A DNA stretch of 64,000 nucleotides from Lentisphaeria bacterium (GTDB lineage Bacteria; Verrucomicrobiota; Lentisphaeria; Victivallales; Victivallaceae): positions 13,656 to 77,655 of the forward strand of contig JABLYX010000018.1 in NCBI GenBank assembly GCA_018265615.1. The letters run 5' to 3'. A model generated the notes under the pieces. It made no database searches and was not told the DNA's origin. It worked only from the letters and a program-made list of their open reading frames with translations. Positions 61,035 through 64,000 of this stretch are shown one piece after another (position 1 is the first letter of the stretch; each line of letters starts with the position of its first letter). The position numbers were made by a program, and so were the translations under genes.

Positions 61035-63080
61035 ATGGGCGGATATCGGGAGGCTGAGCGGGATATGGCGGGCAGCTGGCACGGAGAAACCTGCAATATC
61101 GGCATGCATTATGACCTGCACGCGGGAGTCGGGGACACGCTTCTCGGAACCCGGATCGACGATTCGCTTTCGGAGCTGCTGCGCGAGCTCGGAGTTGACT
61201 TCGTGCAGACCGACTGCAAGGGGCATCCGGGCGTTCTGAGCTGGTTTTCGAAACTGCCTGAGTCGACGATACCGCCGGGCCTCCGGGCAGATGCGCTCGC
61301 GGGCTGGCGCGAACAGACCCGGAAGCTCGGGCTGCCCATGCACTGCCACTACTCCGGCATCTGGGACCGGGCGGCCGGGGCGCGCTTCCCCGGCTGGCAC
61401 TGTCAACTCCCGCCGGAGGCGCAGATCGGAACGGGCGGCCAGAACGTCGGGACGAACAACCCGCAGGAGATCATGTGTCCGAACCGCGGATACGCCGACG
61501 GGCTCATGATTCCGCAGATGGTTGAACTCATTGAACGGTATCAGGTTGACGGATTCTGGGTCGATGGTGATCTATGGGCGGTGCGGCCGTGTTATTGCAG
61601 CCGCTGCCGCGCGCTGTTCCGGGAAGAGACCGGAATAGCGGAAATGCCGACAAACGAGGAAGATCCGGCATGGCCGCTTGTCTGGAATTTCATGCTGCGG
61701 AGCTTCAAGCGCCATGTCACGCATTATTGCAACGAGATCCACCGCCGTTATCCCGGTGTGAAAATCTGTTCGAACTGGCTGCAGACCTATCGCAATCCCG
61801 GTACGCCGGATGTCCCGACCGACTGGATCAGCGGAGACAACTCACACCGCTTCGGCATCGATGCTTCGCGTTGTGAGGCGCGCTTTCTCGAAACGCGCAA
61901 CAAGCCGTGGGATATCATGTTGTGGACCTTCACCTGTAACAACGGATTCGGCTTGCCGGAGTCCCCGTGGAACTTCAAACCGGTCGAGATGCTCGAGCAG
62001 GAGATCGCGGTCCTGCTCTCCTGCGGCGGCAATGTCCAGCTTTACGAGACGACGAAGGTGCGGGACGGACGGCTGGTGCCGTGGCGGATCCGGCGGCTGC
62101 GCCGGGTGGTCGATTTCATCCGGCAGCGCCTGCCGGTCTGCAAGCGTTCGAAATCGGTTCCGCAGGTTGCGGTGCTGCACTCCGAAGCGCATTTCTACCG
62201 GCATGTGACAGGAGTCAACCTGTTGAATGGAGGAGATATATCTCCGGTCAACGGCGCCGTGTGGATGCTGCTCGAAAACCATTACCACACGGATTTGTGC
62301 GATGAGTGGGCGCTGCTGCCGCGCCTGGCGGAGTATCCGGTCGTCGTGGTTCCGGAGCAGTATGATCTTTCGGAGGAGATGGCGGAGGCGCTGAGAGGCT
62401 ATGTCGCCGGCGGCGGCCGCCTTGTACTGACCGGCTCCGAGCTCTTCGACCGGTTCGGGGCGGCGTTCATCGGCGCGGAATCCGTGCGGACCGACAAAGA
62501 TGCGGTCTGGTTCCTGCCGGACGGGAGTGACGGCGCGGTTCCGCTGTTCAGCCGCACATTCCGGCTTTTGGAGGCAAAGGAGGCGGAGCCGGTCGGGGAG
62601 CTCTATCGGCAGGGGCGCGTCGGCGACGATGGCAGCGGATTCCCGGCGGCGACGGTCCACCGGAACGGGCGGGGAGTCGTGGCGTACATCCCTGCGGCGA
62701 TCTGCCGTGACTTCGAGTTCAACCGCGAGGTCGGGATCCGTGAATTCTTCGGCGCGGTCATGCGCGCCGCCGCGGGAGAGATGGCCATTGAGCTTGACGG
62801 CCCGAGCTGGATCGATCTTTCGCTGCGGAGGAGCGGCGATGAACTGCAGATCCACCTCATCAATCGTTCGACGGGGATTCCGAACCTTCCGAACCAGGGG
62901 GTGGCGGCCGAGATTCCGCCGTCGGGACCGCTCACGCTCCGGCTGCGGACGGAGCACAGGCCCGCTTCCGTGCAGGGGGCGTGGGAGCGGCTGCCGGGGT
63001 TGGAGTGGGAGTGGCGCGGCGGCCTGCTGACTGTGCGGCTGCCGGAGCTGCGGCTCCATGAGGCAATTCTGGTGAATTGA
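61035..63080 (+). CDS. Putative glycosyl hydrolase, GHL6-like barrel with glutamine-amidotransferase-like domain
   Basis: 681 residues. The barrel (about 1-370) has HCHYSGIWDRAAGARFPGW, YQVDGFWVDGDLWAVRPCYC and a CYCSRCRALF cluster of cysteines. This combination is found in hypothetical glycosyl hydrolase family 6 (PF14871) and in some fucosidase-like proteins. Residues ~395-560 resemble the class I amidotransferase-like fold of GH42 trimerisation domains (VAVLHSEAHFYRH, YPVVVVPEQYDLSEEMAEAL). A beta-sandwich ends the protein. No signal peptide. AGGAGGGTG precedes ATG 61035. The nucleophile is probably Asp in WVDGD; no activity is known to me. Confidence 0.65.
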   Translation: MGGYREAERDMAGSWHGETCNIGMHYDLHAGVGDTLLGTRIDDSLSELLRELGVDFVQTDCKGHPGVLSWFSKLPESTIPPGLRADALAGWREQTRKLGLPMHCHYSGIWDRAAGARFPGWHCQLPPEAQIGTGGQNVGTNNPQEIMCPNRGYADGLMIPQMVELIERYQVDGFWVDGDLWAVRPCYCSRCRALFREETGIAEMPTNEEDPAWPLVWNFMLRSFKRHVTHYCNEIHRRYPGVKICSNWLQTYRNPGTPDVPTDWISGDNSHRFGIDASRCEARFLETRNKPWDIMLWTFTCNNGFGLPESPWNFKPVEMLEQEIAVLLSCGGNVQLYETTKVRDGRLVPWRIRRLRRVVDFIRQRLPVCKRSKSVPQVAVLHSEAHFYRHVTGVNLLNGGDISPVNGAVWMLLENHYHTDLCDEWALLPRLAEYPVVVVPEQYDLSEEMAEALRGYVAGGGRLVLTGSELFDRFGAAFIGAESVRTDKDAVWFLPDGSDGAVPLFSRTFRLLEAKEAEPVGELYRQGRVGDDGSGFPAATVHRNGRGVVAYIPAAICRDFEFNREVGIREFFGAVMRAAAGEMAIELDGPSWIDLSLRRSGDELQIHLINRSTGIPNLPNQGVAAEIPPSGPLTLRLRTEHRPASVQGAWERLPGLEWEWRGGLLTVRLPELRLHEAILVN

Positions 63081-63100
63081 AGGATAACGGTTTCCGGGAT

Positions 63101-63128
63101 TTGCATTCTGCGGAAACCGTGCTATCTT
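63101..63128 (+). promoter_or_regulatory. Promoter of the nitroreductase-like gene
   Basis: TTGCAT (63101-63106), 16 bases, TATCTT (63123-63128), 30 bases before ATG 63159. Confidence 0.6.
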
Positions 63129-63158
63129 TATAAGGTTCAGTCACTCAGGAGAAAGCAT

Positions 63159-63734
63159 ATGAAGCTCGGAAAGATGTCGTATCTCGCCGCAATCGTCGCC
63201 GCCGGCGGTATCTCCGCCGCGGATGTCGAATTGCCGAAGCCGGACACCAAAGGCGGCATGCCGCTTCAGGAGGCGCTCCTGAACCGACGAACCGACCGCG
63301 CGTTCAGCGACCGGCCGCTCTCCAGGGAGCTGCTTTCAAATCTGCTCTGGTCCGCGACCGGAGTGAGCCGCGCCGACGGAAAGCGGACGGCTCCGACTGC
63401 CCGCAACCGGCAGGAGATTACCCTCTATGTCTGCATTCCGGAGGGGACTTTCCGGTATGATGCGGCCGCGAACAAGCTTGTCCGGACCTCTGAAAAGCGC
63501 GCCGGGGATGCTCCGCTCATGCTCATTTATGTTGCGGACCTCGCGAAGCAGCCGGAGCAGCTCTGCCATGTCGATTGCGGGTTCGTGGGGCAGAATGTCT
63601 ATCTGTTCTGCGCGTCTTCGAAGCTTGCGACCGTATTCCGAGGAAGCTTCCGGGAGGATGACTACAAGCCGCTGCTCGGTCTGAAGGGCAAAGAGAAAAT
63701 TCTTTACGTGCAGGCGGTCGGTTATCCGAAATAG
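63159..63734 (+). CDS. Exported nitroreductase/SagB-like protein
   Basis: 191 residues. A probable signal peptide (MKLGKMSYLAAIVAAGGISA) is followed by a compact nitroreductase-fold domain. ALLNRRTDRAFSDRPLSREL and LLWSATGVSRADGKRTAPTARN are the FMN-contact region, with HVDCGFVGQNVYLFCASSKL mid-domain. The family uses FMN to reduce nitro or quinone groups or to oxidise thiazolines (SagB/ThcOx). Export of a flavoprotein of this kind would need flavin outside the cytoplasm. Monocistronic: its own promoter precedes it and a strong terminator follows. Confidence 0.8.
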   Translation: MKLGKMSYLAAIVAAGGISAADVELPKPDTKGGMPLQEALLNRRTDRAFSDRPLSRELLSNLLWSATGVSRADGKRTAPTARNRQEITLYVCIPEGTFRYDAAANKLVRTSEKRAGDAPLMLIYVADLAKQPEQLCHVDCGFVGQNVYLFCASSKLATVFRGSFREDDYKPLLGLKGKEKILYVQAVGYPK

Positions 63735-63758
63735 AACCGGAACCGTTTTTCGGCGCGC

Positions 63759-63791
63759 AGCTCTTCCGCAAACGGAAGAGCTTTTTCTTTT
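63759..63791 (+). terminator. Rho-independent terminator
   Basis: Perfect 10-base stem AGCTCTTCCG (63759-63768) / CGGAAGAGCT (63773-63782) with a 4-base loop and a T-rich tail to 63791. It ends the nitroreductase-like transcript. Confidence 0.9.
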
Positions 63792-63815
63792 CCCGGAACA
63801 ACAAGGATTTACATC

Positions 63816-64000
63816 ATGGTTCGCATATTGAGGGACAGAGCGAATTCACTCGCCTGTGCGTGGGCGATCAATTCGCTGGCGTATTCGATCATCTATCCGT
63901 TTCTGCCGGTCTACCTGCACAAGTGGCGTGGAGTCCCGATGGAGACGGTCGGGCTGATTTTTCCGCTGATGGGCGGTGCGATCATCTTCTCACCGATGAT
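63816..64000 (+). CDS. MFS transporter, 3' end outside window
   Basis: 61 residues are visible from ATG 63816 (AAGGA upstream) to the window edge. A short basic N-terminus (MVRILRDRANS) leads into helix 1 (ACAWAINSLAYSIIYPFLPV). A loop HKWRGVPMETVGLIF and helix 2 (LMGGAIIFSPM) follow, a major-facilitator pattern. The truncation is due to the window end. Substrate unknown. Confidence 0.7.
   Translation, partial: MVRILRDRANSLACAWAINSLAYSIIYPFLPVYLHKWRGVPMETVGLIFPLMGGAIIFSPM

Noticed and set aside
61035..63080. Confident GH29 fucosidase call
   Set aside because: Some motifs resemble it, but the Cys cluster and amidotransferase-like domain fit GHL6-type proteins better.
1..64000. tRNA, rRNA, CRISPR, insertion sequences, prophage or attachment sites
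   Set aside because: No cloverleaf-like intergenic sequence, no regular spaced repeats, no transposase or integrase frames, and no gap large enough.

Overview
The window looks like a chromosome segment from a Lentisphaerota bacterium, probably Victivallales (Victivallis-like). The reasons are high GC content, many carbohydrate-active enzymes under AraC-type regulators, and three class III pseudopilin-like proteins (FTLIELLVVIAIIAILASM leader type) sitting inside or beside sugar operons. This placement is inferred from gene content; no marker-gene comparison was possible. I see no phage, transposon, CRISPR, tRNA or rRNA. Genes are dense: no gap without a gene exceeds 300 bases.

Bases 1-7,981 hold a carbohydrate locus. 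It has a 5'-truncated clan-A glycosidase-like gene and a BNR_4 protein on the plus strand, then a minus-strand operon (sialidase-like, pseudopilin, GH51 arabinofuranosidase-like) divergent from an AraC regulator. Bases 7,997-11,415 pair a glycerol-1-phosphate dehydrogenase with a divergent LtaS/OpgB-like phosphoglycerol transferase. Bases 11,534-31,978 are a long plus-strand, mostly housekeeping run: aconitase, uracil-DNA glycosylase, GH78 rhamnosidase, a HisA of the eukaryotic type, GyrA, folP-cdaA-cdaR, a SurA_N protein, a two-domain AdoMet decarboxylase, an RdgC-like protein, TrmB methyltransferase, a secreted ankyrin protein, TyrS and a lactonase.

Bases 31,994-36,066 carry an AraC regulator divergent from an unassigned glycyl radical enzyme and its activase, the best candidate for undescribed chemistry. 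Bases 36,050-42,741 are a minus-strand operon: pseudopilin, a 1042-residue FG-GAP/VCBS protein, a CE7 esterase and an SSS sodium symporter. Then come a DapA-family aldolase with a divergent AraC regulator, a small surface-glycan group (GtrA, GT2, FkbM methyltransferase), and an EamA transporter facing a TrmB-type regulator across an unusual overlapping promoter.

Bases 49,684-63,080 are mostly single-gene minus-strand units, each with its own promoter: CE7 esterase, DMT transporter, pseudopilin, GH95 fucosidase, GDPD plus WbsX/GH99-like, and a GH106-like rhamnosidase. The last is divergent from a GHL6-like putative hydrolase. The window ends with a secreted nitroreductase-like protein, a strong terminator and a truncated MFS transporter.

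Together the accessory genes suggest breakdown of rhamnose-, fucose-, arabinose- and acetyl-decorated glycans (pectin, mucin or algal type). Secreted enzymes and pseudopilin-like proteins would act outside, and several glycosidases without signal peptides inside. A recurrent promoter type (TTGCAW or TTGNNN, 16-17 bp, TATAWT-like) fixes several start codons.
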